Assembly: GCA_002423495.1 (NCBI GenBank)
Contig: DIWN01000036.1
Location: 24,710 to 53,212 of the forward strand
DNA from: Anaerolineaceae bacterium UBA6105
Lineage (GTDB): Bacteria > Chloroflexota > Anaerolineae > Anaerolineales > Anaerolineaceae
Direction: 5' to 3'
Length of the DNA stretch: 28,503 nt
The notes beneath the pieces are model-generated. The model was not told where the DNA came from and did no database searches. It saw only the letters and a program-made list of their open reading frames with translations. This document shows positions 15,981 through 23,761 of this stretch, in pieces (position 1 is the first letter of the stretch; each line of letters starts with the position of its first letter). A program made the position numbers and the translations under genes.

Positions 15981-16514
15981 TTAGATGAACAATGTCGGCA
16001 GGATGCTAACAGTGTCCTTAAAAATTGCAAAAATGCCGCCGCCGAGAATGATGATCGGGCAGGCAATGCAGATACAAAGCACGAGTAGAACAAGCAAGAC
16101 AATTGCCCAGACCGGGAATTTTTCTTTCTTCTCAGGCTGCGCGGGTGGTGTGGCTACGTAATCGACCACTTTCGCGGTTTCTACGGCCGGTTCTTCAACT
16201 CCGGGGGTGTAGAGATTATCGTTCCAGCGACCGGGATCGTCGGCAGCTTCGTTCACAACTGCGCCCCAGCGATCGGCTTCTGGTTGAGGTGGAACAGGGG
16301 TTTGAGGAACCTCAGGCTCGCTCCATGTCTCGGCAGAAGCCTCCTGAAATTCATCTTTGACCTCACTCCAGGCCCCCTCCACGGATTCAGCTGCTTCCGC
16401 AGCCTGCTCCTGAGCGGCTTTCTGGACTTCTTCCACTGGTTTCCATGCGTTTTCAGCAGCGTCATTCAGATCGCGTTCGAACTCCTGGGCTGCGTTTTCG
16501 AGGTTATCGTCCAT
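15981..16514 (-). CDS. Small acidic protein with amphipathic helix and C-terminal membrane anchor
   Basis: The 177-residue product is not a family I can name. Residues 1-65 are rich in Ala, Glu, Gln and Asp with heptad-like spacing (for example AAQEQAAEAAESVEG), predicting long amphipathic helices or a coiled coil. A Pro-rich stretch follows (PQTPVPPQPEA), then a linker with KVVDYVATPPAQPEKKEK. A strong membrane helix at about 136-160 (VWAIVLLVLLVLCICIACPII) contains three cysteines and runs into a short hydrophobic tail. Topology is unclear: the charged KKEKFP before the helix suggests the N-terminal body is cytoplasmic. AAGGA lies about 8 nt before the ATG, a TATAAT box is at 16564-16559, and a terminator follows, so it is probably a single-gene transcript. 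It is divergent from ftsK. Confidence 0.8.
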   Translation of the reverse strand: MDDNLENAAQEFERDLNDAAENAWKPVEEVQKAAQEQAAEAAESVEGAWSEVKDEFQEASAETWSEPEVPQTPVPPQPEADRWGAVVNEAADDPGRWNDNLYTPGVEEPAVETAKVVDYVATPPAQPEKKEKFPVWAIVLLVLLVLCICIACPIIILGGGIFAIFKDTVSILPTLFI

Positions 16515-16558
16515 TTTTTATCCTTTCACAACAGGTCCATTCAGAATTTCTTGGATAA

Positions 16559-16564
16559 ATTATA
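16559..16564 (-). promoter_or_regulatory. -10 box of the acidic membrane-protein gene
   Basis: Minus-strand TATAAT predicts a start near 16552 and a leader of about 38 nt that carries the AAGGA ribosome site. No convincing -35 box is seen. Confidence 0.5.
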
Positions 16565-16654
16565 CAACATACAAAGCCAGTGGTGAGGAAATGTTTATAG
16601 ATTGATCCTAGGGGTCAACTATGCTCTGACACTGTCTGATTTAATGTCAATTTT

Positions 16655-16669
16655 TTCAACATAATTGAA
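16655..16669. repeat. Short inverted repeat upstream of ftsK
   Basis: TTCAA-CATAA-TTGAA is a perfect 5-bp inverted repeat with a 5-nt centre, 10 bp upstream of the ftsK extended -10. It could be an operator or occur by chance in AT-rich DNA. Confidence 0.3.
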
Positions 16670-16679
16670 CAAAACTCGA

Positions 16680-16688
16680 TGCTATAAT
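16680..16688 (+). promoter_or_regulatory. Extended -10 promoter of ftsK
   Basis: TGCTATAAT matches the extended -10 consensus TGnTATAAT exactly, which fits the lack of a -35 box at 17 nt. Transcription would start near 16695, about 11 nt before the GTG at 16706. Confidence 0.6.
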
Positions 16689-16705
16689 TTGAAGAGCAAG
16701 GGAAA

Positions 16706-19069
16706 GTGAGTCGGATTGCAATGGCGCGGAGTACATCAACAAGTAAAACGAAAAAAACATCTGGCAGCAAAAAGAAAACTGGCAACACAACCAGAACGCC
16801 AAGCCGTACCAGAAAAACCACATCAGGAACAACGCGTTCCCGCACCACTGGAACCTCTAAAACTACAACTCCACGCAAGAAAACCACCACTCCAGCACCA
16901 ATACCAGAACCTTTTTCAACTGAACGCAAAGTAGATATCGCCGGAATTATTTTAATAGTTGTAGGATTGCTTACCCTCCTGAACCTTATGACATCACTTT
17001 CTGGTGATCTTACAAAGGTATGGGCGGGCTTTTTACACCACTGGATCGGATGGGGCGCTTATGCCCTTCCGCTTGTTTTGCTTTTGATAGGAGCCTGGTT
17101 TTTGCTTTCAAAGATGGACCGCTTTCCGGGGGTTTCATCCGAGCGAATTATTGGAATCATCCTGATCTTTTTCAATCTAATAACCTTGTTTCAATTGCTG
17201 GATGCAAGTTTTGGCAGCTTATCCACCCCTCCCGGTGGAGGCATCCTTGGTGGAGCCATCTATCGTGGTTTGGAGTCCGGACTGGGAAAAGCGGGCACGG
17301 TGATTGTTTTGATTGCCTGGCTGCTTGTGGCATTGGTGCTCCTGATCGACCTCTCCATGCCAAACCTCGTAAGCTGGCTGGCTGAAAAATTCAAGCATAG
17401 TCACTCAAGGTTTGCCAATTTCCTGCGAAAAAAGGTCGAAGAATACCGCCTTAAGGCAGAAAAAAGTCAGGGCATGGCTGAAACAGAACAACAGGAAAAA
17501 GGCAGCATTCAGACCAGCCCGGTTGAGGCCGGCGTCAGCCCATCTGCCTCTATTAAAACAGAAATTGAATCACCCACACCTGAAAAATCCTGGATATTGC
17601 CTGAACCTGAAGAGATTCTTAATCCAGTCCAGAAGGCACCAGTCGACGAAGAGTCCGATGAGGATAAGGCCCGCGTGATCGAAGAAACCCTGCGATCCTT
17701 CAACGCCCCCGGCAAGGTGGTTGAAATTAGGCGGGGTCCCACAATCACGATGTTTGGCGTGGAACCAGAGTACAACGAGAACCGCACCGGAAGAACGCGT
17801 GTGAGGGTGAGTAATATCACGCGCCTGAGTGATGACCTCGCCATGGCGCTCAAGGCCTCGCGAATTCGCATCCAGGCCCCAGTTCCGGGTAAAGGCTATG
17901 TTGGCATTGAGGTTCCGAATCTGAAAACCAGCATGGTGTCCATGCTGGAGCTCGTAACGAGCCTGCCCTTCCAGAAACACAAATCGCCCCTCAAATTCGC
18001 CCTGGGCAAGGACGTAACCGGCGCCCCCGCAACCGCAGACCTGACCGCGATGCCGCACCTCTTGATTGCCGGCACGACAGGTTCAGGTAAATCAGTCTGC
18101 GTAAACGCTATCCTGACCGGCTACTTACTCCACCTCAATCCGGACCAACTGCGGTTGATGCTGGTGGACCCCAAAAGAGTGGAATTTTCTGTCTATAACG
18201 GCATCCCTCACCTGCTGACAGATGTGATCATGGACCCAGAAAAAGTTGTTGGCGCTTTGCAGTGGATGCTGCGCGAAATGGACCTGCGATACCGCATTTT
18301 TGAGAATTTCGGAGTCAGGAACATCGAAGAATACAACAAAAAAACCAGCATCGAAGGCGGCAAAACGCTGCCGTATATAGTTGTGGTGATTGACGAACTG
18401 GCAGATATGATGCTGCTTGCACCAGATGAAACAGAACGCGCTCTGACCAGGCTAGCCCAACTGGCGCGCGCCACAGGCATCCACCTCATCATCGCCACGC
18501 AGCGCCCTTCAGCGGACGTGATTACCGGTTTGATCAAAGCCAATTTCCCAGCACGCATCGCCTTTGCTGTAGCTTCCAACATGGACAGCCGCGTCATCCT
18601 GGATCAGCCTGGTGCGGAACGACTGCTTGGTCGCGGTGATATGCTCTTCCAGGCACCCGATGCCCCTGCCCCGGTAAGACTGCAGGGAGCCTACGTTTCA
18701 GAAGACGAAGTTGCCCGCCTGGCGCGCTTCTGGCAGGCTCAATCCACCACCAACGGCGCCCCGGAACGTCCGGATAAAGCGCTCTACACCAGCATAAATA
18801 ACCTTCCCATGAGCCAGGAACCCCTTTGGAAAGAACTCCAAAAGGATCCGGATGAAGATCCATTGGCGGAGGAAGCCCTTCGAGTTATCCGCAAGGAAGG
18901 ACGCGCCTCTGTTTCCATGCTGCAGCGGAAATTACGCATTGGTTACACACGCGCGTCACGCATGGTTGAAAAATTTGAAGAAAAAGGTATTATTAGTGAA
19001 GCCCATCCTCAAACAGGCACGCGAGAGGTTATTGATTGGGGCGATTACCCCCCACTCAAGGAAGATTAA
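16706..19069 (+). CDS. ftsK: DNA translocase FtsK/SpoIIIE
   Basis: The 787-residue protein pumps chromosomal DNA through the division septum and helps resolve dimers. Residues 6-66 are a very basic Thr/Ser/Lys/Arg tail. Four membrane helices follow (about 75-240), then an acidic/proline linker. The motor domain has LLIAGTTGSGKSVCVN (Walker A at 456-463), LMLVDPKRVEF, IVVVIDELADMMLL (Walker B, about 560), IIATQRPSADVITGLIKANFPARIAF and RLLGRGDMLF. A C-terminal gamma winged helix (about 715-780, ALRVIRKEGRASVSMLQRKLRIGYTRASRMVE) reads polarity sequences such as KOPS/SRS. The start may be GTG 16706 or ATG 16721; neither has an ideal ribosome site, AAGGGA being only 2 nt from the GTG. It precedes rpsA, which has its own promoter. 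Confidence 0.97.
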   Translation: MSRIAMARSTSTSKTKKTSGSKKKTGNTTRTPSRTRKTTSGTTRSRTTGTSKTTTPRKKTTTPAPIPEPFSTERKVDIAGIILIVVGLLTLLNLMTSLSGDLTKVWAGFLHHWIGWGAYALPLVLLLIGAWFLLSKMDRFPGVSSERIIGIILIFFNLITLFQLLDASFGSLSTPPGGGILGGAIYRGLESGLGKAGTVIVLIAWLLVALVLLIDLSMPNLVSWLAEKFKHSHSRFANFLRKKVEEYRLKAEKSQGMAETEQQEKGSIQTSPVEAGVSPSASIKTEIESPTPEKSWILPEPEEILNPVQKAPVDEESDEDKARVIEETLRSFNAPGKVVEIRRGPTITMFGVEPEYNENRTGRTRVRVSNITRLSDDLAMALKASRIRIQAPVPGKGYVGIEVPNLKTSMVSMLELVTSLPFQKHKSPLKFALGKDVTGAPATADLTAMPHLLIAGTTGSGKSVCVNAILTGYLLHLNPDQLRLMLVDPKRVEFSVYNGIPHLLTDVIMDPEKVVGALQWMLREMDLRYRIFENFGVRNIEEYNKKTSIEGGKTLPYIVVVIDELADMMLLAPDETERALTRLAQLARATGIHLIIATQRPSADVITGLIKANFPARIAFAVASNMDSRVILDQPGAERLLGRGDMLFQAPDAPAPVRLQGAYVSEDEVARLARFWQAQSTTNGAPERPDKALYTSINNLPMSQEPLWKELQKDPDEDPLAEEALRVIRKEGRASVSMLQRKLRIGYTRASRMVEKFEEKGIISEAHPQTGTREVIDWGDYPPLKED

Positions 19070-19107
19070 GCCATAATTATTAATTATTGTCGCTAAATCT
19101 GAGGTTC

Positions 19108-19140
19108 TCCCGACCCTTTTTAATATTGCGGGTTGCGGGA
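19108..19140. repeat. Inverted repeat overlapping the rpsA promoter
   Basis: TCCCGACCC and GGGTTGCGGGA are complementary apart from a 2-nt bulge and are separated by 13 nt. The right arm covers the proposed -35 element. No T tract follows, so it is unlikely to be the ftsK terminator and could be an operator. Confidence 0.5.
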
Positions 19141-19161
19141 ATCTGATTCTGGGTCTATAAT
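19133..19161 (+). promoter_or_regulatory. rpsA promoter
   Basis: TTGCGG (19133-19138) and TATAAT (19156-19161) are separated by the optimal 17 nt. Transcription would start near 19168, giving a leader of about 25 nt with a GGAG ribosome site 8 nt before the ATG. Confidence 0.6.
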
Positions 19162-19192
19162 CAGTGCCAAATCTTAATTCGGAGTTCATTAA

Positions 19193-20782
19193 ATGTCAGA
19201 CAACGACGCCATTAGTATGCAGGAGCAAAACCAGGAGAGCAATCAGGAACCAGAAAAAGAACAAACCATGGAAAGTTTGATGGGAGAATATCTCGATTCC
19301 GAGGACTTCTCTTTCCAAATGCCAATTTCGGGCGAAATCCGTGACGGTATCATCGCCAGCATTTCAGGATCGCAGATCCTGGTGAGTGTTGGAGCCAAGT
19401 CCGAGGGGCTGATCGTCGGAAAAGAATTCGACGCTATCCCTCAAGAAATACTTGAAACTTTTGAGGTTGGTAAAGCCATCCCCGTTTATGTGGTCAACCC
19501 ACATGATCAGGAAGGAAATCTTGTTCTTTCATTCGTTCGTGCAGTTGAAGAGCAAAGTTGGATCGATGCCGAAGCCGCACTAGCTTCTGGAGAAAGTTTT
19601 GAATCGACTGTTGTTGGTTACAACAAGGGCGGCCTGCTGGTCCCGTTGTCTACAATCCGCGGTTTCATCCCCGCTTCCCAACTCAGTCTCAGCCGCAGGT
19701 TAACCCTGACCGGCGATACCCCCGAAGCCAAATACAAAGACTTTGTCGGTGAAGCTGTCAGTGTGTGTGTCATCGAAGTTGACCGTGAACGCCATCGCCT
19801 GATCCTTAGCGAGCGTGCCGCCAGCAGCGAAACCCGGGACCAGATCCGCGATAAGGTTATGGAAGATCTGACTGAAGGCGAAGTCCGCAAAGGCCGCGTT
19901 ACCAGCCTTGCAGATTTCGGTGCTTTCGTCAACATTGGCGGCGCTGATGGACTAGTTCACATGTCCGAGATTTCCTGGGACCGTGTGGTCAACCCCAATG
20001 AAGTGCTTAAGGTTGGCGAAGAAGTCAAGGTAAAAATTATCAGCATCGACCGTGACCGCCGCCGGATTGGGCTTTCCATTCGCCAGCTCCAGGGAGATCC
20101 CTGGTCAGACCAGGTCAAGAACCTCAAAACCGGTCAATTGGTTGAAGGCGAAATTACCCGCCTCACAAGCTTCGGCGCATTCGCCCGTCTCAACGTAACT
20201 GGTGATCTGGAAGGCTTGATCCACATTTCTGAGCTTAGTGATCGCCGCGTGGACCACCCGAAGGAAGTTATTAAAGTTGGTGACGTCGTCACACTGCGTA
20301 TTCTGAAAATCGAGGATGAAGATCATCGCATCGGTTTGAGCATGCGCCGCGTGGATTCTCCCGCTTATGCCGACTCTGACTGGAAATCTTTGGCGGCTGA
20401 TTTTGACCTGACCCCCAGTTCCGAAGGCGAAACGCTTGCGACCATTCTTGGTGAAGCAACCCCTGAACCCGTTGAAGAAGTTGCGGAAGCAGCTGAAGAA
20501 ACGGTTGAAGAAGCCAAGGAAGTTGTAGAAGACGTCGTCGCCGAAGCTCCCGAAATTGTCGAAGAGACCGTTGAGGAAGTCACAGAAGTTGTGGAAGAAG
20601 TCGTTGCGGAAGCTCCCGAAGCCGTTGAAGACACCGTTGAGGAAGTCAAAGAAGCTGTGGAAGAAGTCGTTGCCGAAGCTCCCGAAGTTGTCGAAGAGAC
20701 CGTTAAGGAAGTCCAGGAGACTATCGAAGAAACCGTAGAAGCGGTTGAACCCGAAGCCGACGAAGAAGTCAAAGAAGACTAA
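19193..20782 (+). CDS. rpsA: 30S ribosomal protein S1 with acidic repeat tail
   Basis: The 529-residue protein has four S1 (OB-fold) RNA-binding domains at about residues 45-118, 128-208, 225-300 and 310-386, the last two with the classic GxVTSLADFGAFVNIGG and GLIHISELS patterns. It binds mRNA at the ribosome and helps start translation; four domains rather than the six of Escherichia coli are usual in many phyla. Residues 1-30 are Glu/Gln-rich. From about 420 the tail is almost wholly Glu, Val, Ala and Pro, including three tandem 22-residue units (residues 443-508). GGAG lies 8 nt before the ATG, a promoter is visible, and a strong terminator follows 18 bp after the stop, so the gene is probably monocistronic. 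Confidence 0.94.
   Translation: MSDNDAISMQEQNQESNQEPEKEQTMESLMGEYLDSEDFSFQMPISGEIRDGIIASISGSQILVSVGAKSEGLIVGKEFDAIPQEILETFEVGKAIPVYVVNPHDQEGNLVLSFVRAVEEQSWIDAEAALASGESFESTVVGYNKGGLLVPLSTIRGFIPASQLSLSRRLTLTGDTPEAKYKDFVGEAVSVCVIEVDRERHRLILSERAASSETRDQIRDKVMEDLTEGEVRKGRVTSLADFGAFVNIGGADGLVHMSEISWDRVVNPNEVLKVGEEVKVKIISIDRDRRRIGLSIRQLQGDPWSDQVKNLKTGQLVEGEITRLTSFGAFARLNVTGDLEGLIHISELSDRRVDHPKEVIKVGDVVTLRILKIEDEDHRIGLSMRRVDSPAYADSDWKSLAADFDLTPSSEGETLATILGEATPEPVEEVAEAAEETVEEAKEVVEDVVAEAPEIVEETVEEVTEVVEEVVAEAPEAVEDTVEEVKEAVEEVVAEAPEVVEETVKEVQETIEETVEAVEPEADEEVKED
20519..20716 (+). repeat. Three tandem 66-bp repeats in the rpsA tail
   Basis: The units at 20519-20584, 20585-20650 and 20651-20716 each encode 22 residues on the pattern E(V/A)VE(D/E)VVAEAPE(I/A/V)VE(E/D)TV(E/K)EV(T/K/Q). 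Bases are also strongly conserved, as in GTCGTTGC(C/G)GAAGCTCCCGAA, which points to recent duplication. Confidence 0.9.
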
Positions 20783-20800
20783 TTTTTCAATAAGGAGAAG

Positions 20801-20827
20801 CGCCGGCCCAAAAACCGGCGTTTTTTT
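20801..20827 (+). terminator. Strong intrinsic terminator of rpsA
   Basis: CGCCGG (20801-20806) pairs with CCGGCG (20815-20820) around an 8-nt loop, and seven T residues follow (20821-20827). It ends only 7 nt before the dipeptidase ATG. Confidence 0.92.
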
Positions 20828-20834
20828 GATAATA

Positions 20835-21923
20835 ATGCGATTTATCCTTGATGCACACCAGGACCTTGCCTATAACATGACCGTTCTCGGTCGTGATTAC
20901 AGCCTGCCTAATGCTCAGATCCGCTTGCGCGAACGCCAAAACGGAAACGACGCCTACGGCGGCGGATCCCTGCTTGGCCTGCCTGAATACAACGCGGCCC
21001 AGGTAGGGCTGGTTTTTGGCACGCTTTTTTCAGTGCCTGAGCGCCGCGCCAACCGGAAATTTGAAGGCGAAGAGTACTACAGCACACCGGCTGCAGCCCA
21101 TCGCATCTACTGGGATCAACTGGACTTTTACCATAAACTGGCAGAGACCCAACCTGACGCCTTTCGCATTGTGCTTACCAAGCAGGATCTCAAAAACCAC
21201 CTAAACCTTTGGCAATCCCAAACAGATAGTTTGAAGCCACTCGGTATTGTTCCCCTGATGGAAGGCGCGGAAGGTATCGTTGATTTGGATGAACTCCCGG
21301 CCTGGTGGGAACGCGGTCTACGCATCATCGGCTTAGCCTGGGCTGGCAATCGCTTTTGCGGCGGAACCAGGGAACCAGGCGGACTGACCGCTGAAGGCAA
21401 AGACCTCATCCGTGCGATGGCAGAGGTTGGATTTGTGCTTGATCTTTCCCACATGGATGAGCCGGCAGCACTTGAATGCCTTGATATTTACCCCGGGCAG
21501 ATCATTGCGAGCCACGCCAACGCCTCCAGGCTGGTGAAGGGCTACAACTCAAACAGGCTCCTGAGCGACGAAGTGATCACCAGGCTGATCGCGCGCGACG
21601 GGCTGATAGGTGTCTTGCCCATCAATGTCTTTCTCAATGCTGAATGGAAACAAGATGGCGGCAAACCAGCCATATCGCTTCGTTTGGTAGCAGAACAGAT
21701 CGACTACATCTGCCAAATCGCAGGTGATGTAAGTCACGTCGGACTTGGCACCGATTTCGATGGCGGGCTAGGGGTTGAACAAGCCCCTGCAGAGATCGAC
21801 ACCATCGCTGATCTGCCACTGCTATTCCCCTTCCTTGAAGAATTGGGGTATGATTCTGAAGAGATTGACAGGATCGCGTCGGGAAACTTCCTTGACATGA
21901 TCGAAACCACGCTGCCTGCTTAA
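20835..21923 (+). CDS. Membrane dipeptidase (peptidase family M19)
   Basis: The 362-residue protein resembles renal dipeptidase, a zinc TIM-barrel enzyme that cleaves dipeptides (including D-residue dipeptides in bacteria). The binuclear zinc ligands are visible: DAHQD (His8, Asp10), LMEGAEGI (Glu143 or Glu146), LDLSHMDE (His206), ASHANASR (His227) and GLGTDFDGG (Asp307). There is no signal peptide, so a cytoplasmic enzyme is likely. The frame runs upstream to 20745 inside rpsA, but the ATG at 20835 fits the family's short lead into the first strand. No ribosome site lies near it; AAGGAG at 20793-20798 is beyond the rpsA terminator. It opens the compact plus-strand gene run to 26035. Confidence 0.9.
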   Translation: MRFILDAHQDLAYNMTVLGRDYSLPNAQIRLRERQNGNDAYGGGSLLGLPEYNAAQVGLVFGTLFSVPERRANRKFEGEEYYSTPAAAHRIYWDQLDFYHKLAETQPDAFRIVLTKQDLKNHLNLWQSQTDSLKPLGIVPLMEGAEGIVDLDELPAWWERGLRIIGLAWAGNRFCGGTREPGGLTAEGKDLIRAMAEVGFVLDLSHMDEPAALECLDIYPGQIIASHANASRLVKGYNSNRLLSDEVITRLIARDGLIGVLPINVFLNAEWKQDGGKPAISLRLVAEQIDYICQIAGDVSHVGLGTDFDGGLGVEQAPAEIDTIADLPLLFPFLEELGYDSEEIDRIASGNFLDMIETTLPA

Positions 21924-21938
21924 GGCAAAGGATCCTCT

Positions 21939-22451
21939 TTGAGCCAACCAGATGTTCTGTTAGACCCCAATAACCCCAAAAAGATTGTCAAAGCCGGGAC
22001 CTTCCCGAAGTTCCAGGTTCGGGCAGGGTTAACTGGTCTTATGTTTGGTTTTTTGATCCTGCTGACCGGATTGCGACCAGACCTTTTTGGGCTGGATCGA
22101 GGGCGCTACATCGGCTTTGTACAGATCGTCGTCATCCTGATTGGGGTCGGACTGATGACCCTTTCCGCCACCGGCTTGCTCATCGCCTTTTGGAATGGCG
22201 GTCCCAAGTCGCTCAGAGCTGATTTCGGCACGCGCATCATTGCCACCGGTTATGTGATCTGTGCCTTTACCGCGCTTGCGGATGCCTTTGGCTTTGGCAC
22301 CAACCCGCTCCCCTACATCTTGCTCGGAACGCTGCAGTCGCGCGGTGTGATGATCGGCATTCTCGTTATCTGCTTCGGGCTGTTTTTACTTCTCAGACCA
22401 AAGAAATACCTCTCAAAAGAACAAAACGTGCGAAGACACCGCCGATCCTGA
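21939..22451 (+). CDS. Uncharacterised four-helix membrane protein
   Basis: The 170-residue product is not from a family I can name. A soluble lead of about 30 residues (LLDPNNPKKIVKAGTFPKFQVRAG) precedes four hydrophobic helices at about 32-47, 61-87, 100-120 and 135-153; a basic RPKKYLSKEQNVRRHRRS tail ends it. No signal or catalytic motif is seen. The start is a TTG, supported by AAAGGA 6 nt upstream, 15 bp after the dipeptidase stop, and it ends 5 bp before the first M16 peptidase gene, so all are likely one transcript. A role with the neighbouring peptidases is possible but unproven. Confidence 0.8.
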   Translation: MSQPDVLLDPNNPKKIVKAGTFPKFQVRAGLTGLMFGFLILLTGLRPDLFGLDRGRYIGFVQIVVILIGVGLMTLSATGLLIAFWNGGPKSLRADFGTRIIATGYVICAFTALADAFGFGTNPLPYILLGTLQSRGVMIGILVICFGLFLLLRPKKYLSKEQNVRRHRRS

Positions 22452-22456
22452 TTCCT

Positions 22457-23761
22457 ATGTCCATTAATCTAAATCACAATCTTCATCAGGCACAGCTCAA
22501 AAACGGACTGCGGGTGATGCTCAAGGAAATTCACACCGCTCCGGTGACCAGTACCTGGATTTGGTATGGAATTGGGTCCAGGAATGAACTCCCGGGCAAA
22601 ACCGGGCTGAGCCACTGGGTGGAACACATGCAGTTCAAGGGCACCCGAAAGTTCACGAGTGAAGATATCGACAACCTGGTTTCGCGGGTGGGCGGTTATT
22701 CGAACGCCTTTACGAGCCCGGATTGGACAACCTATTTCGAAACGATGCCTTCAGCCCATCTGCACGCCACCCTCGAGCTTGAAGCGGACCGCATGGTGAA
22801 CAGCCTCTTCGATCCTGTGGAAGTGGAAACCGAACGTACCGTGATTATCTCTGAGCGCGAGGGCTCCGAAAACTATCCGGAGTTTCGGCTGGACGAAGCC
22901 GTGCAATTGCGTTCCTTCCAGGCTCATCCCTACCGCCATGAAGTTCTGGGCTTCAAAGGAGATTTGATCAGTATCAGCCGGGATGATCTTTTTGAGCATT
23001 ACCGCCAGTATTATCAACCTGCGAATGCAATTTTGTGCATCGCGGGTGACATTTCCCCTGAATCCGTGCTGGAAGACGTGGAAAATCTCTTTGGCAGCAT
23101 CCCCCCCGCCCCTCTGATCAGAAGTATTCCAAGCCCTGAAAAAGCGCTAACCCCTGGCGATACGGTCGAATTGGAAGGGCCGGGCGAGGCACACTATCTC
23201 GAAATTGCCTGGCGCTGCCCTGCCGCCAACGATCCGGATTTTTTTGCTTATAGCATCATCGAAAGCCTGCTGAGCGGACCCTCCTCCCTGAACATGTTTG
23301 GCAGCGGAGGCATCAGCAACCGCACCTCACGGCTTTATCAGGCACTGGTCGAAGAGGACTATGCTGCCTCAGTGTTTGGAGATCTCTCCGCCAACATCGA
23401 TCCTGGTGTGTACAAAGTCTTTGCCACTATCCGACCGGATGGGGATCCCTGGGCTGCTTTAAAAATTGTTGATGAGCAGGTTAGTCGAATCACCTCGAGT
23501 GAGTTAAGCGTCAGGGAGATCGAACGCGCCATCAAGCAAGCCCGCGCGCTCTTCGCCTATGGTAGTGACAACATCACCAACCAGGGTTTTTGGATGGGCT
23601 ATGCCAGCTCATTTGCCGACTACCAATGGTTTGCTGAGTACCTCACCCGCCTGAGTTCAGTCACACCCAGCCAGGTGCTAAAGACTGCCCAAAAGTATCT
23701 GCCGGCAGATCAGCGTGTAGTGGGAATCTACCGCGCGAGCAAAATGCAGGAGCAAGCGTGA
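22457..23761 (+). CDS. M16 family zinc metallopeptidase, catalytic member
   Basis: The 434-residue protein is a single M16 (insulysin/mitochondrial processing peptidase/PqqF-type) clamshell half-unit. It carries the inverted zinc motif HxxEH as His53-Trp-Val-Glu56-His57, with a downstream glutamate cluster (VETERTVIISERE, about 128-140) in the position of the third ligand. FKGTRKFTSEDID and the YRHEVLGF segment are typical. No signal peptide is seen, so it is probably cytoplasmic. Its stop overlaps the second M16 gene by 4 bp, as expected for a pair acting as a heterodimer with one active and one inactive chain. The real substrate is unknown; such pairs process peptides or fragments of secreted proteins. 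Confidence 0.95.
   Translation: MSINLNHNLHQAQLKNGLRVMLKEIHTAPVTSTWIWYGIGSRNELPGKTGLSHWVEHMQFKGTRKFTSEDIDNLVSRVGGYSNAFTSPDWTTYFETMPSAHLHATLELEADRMVNSLFDPVEVETERTVIISEREGSENYPEFRLDEAVQLRSFQAHPYRHEVLGFKGDLISISRDDLFEHYRQYYQPANAILCIAGDISPESVLEDVENLFGSIPPAPLIRSIPSPEKALTPGDTVELEGPGEAHYLEIAWRCPAANDPDFFAYSIIESLLSGPSSLNMFGSGGISNRTSRLYQALVEEDYAASVFGDLSANIDPGVYKVFATIRPDGDPWAALKIVDEQVSRITSSELSVREIERAIKQARALFAYGSDNITNQGFWMGYASSFADYQWFAEYLTRLSSVTPSQVLKTAQKYLPADQRVVGIYRASKMQEQA

Noticed and set aside
15800..16102. Upstream extension of pth (Cys/Ser/Phe-rich lead)
   Set aside because: Could pass for a signal peptide, but it crosses the neighbouring gene's terminator and tail, and the family starts at 15799.
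16615..16929. 104-residue Val/Leu-rich minus-strand frame resembling a membrane protein
   Set aside because: It is the complement of the Lys/Thr-rich FtsK tail; hydrophobic codons arise from that bias.
20365..20772. 135-residue Ser/Thr-rich minus-strand repeat protein
   Set aside because: Complement of the Glu/Val/Ala repeat of rpsA; the repeat belongs to the sense frame.
20745..20834. Extension of the dipeptidase into the end of rpsA
   Set aside because: It would pass through the terminator hairpin as codons and adds a basic lead not expected in the family; kept only as a remote option.
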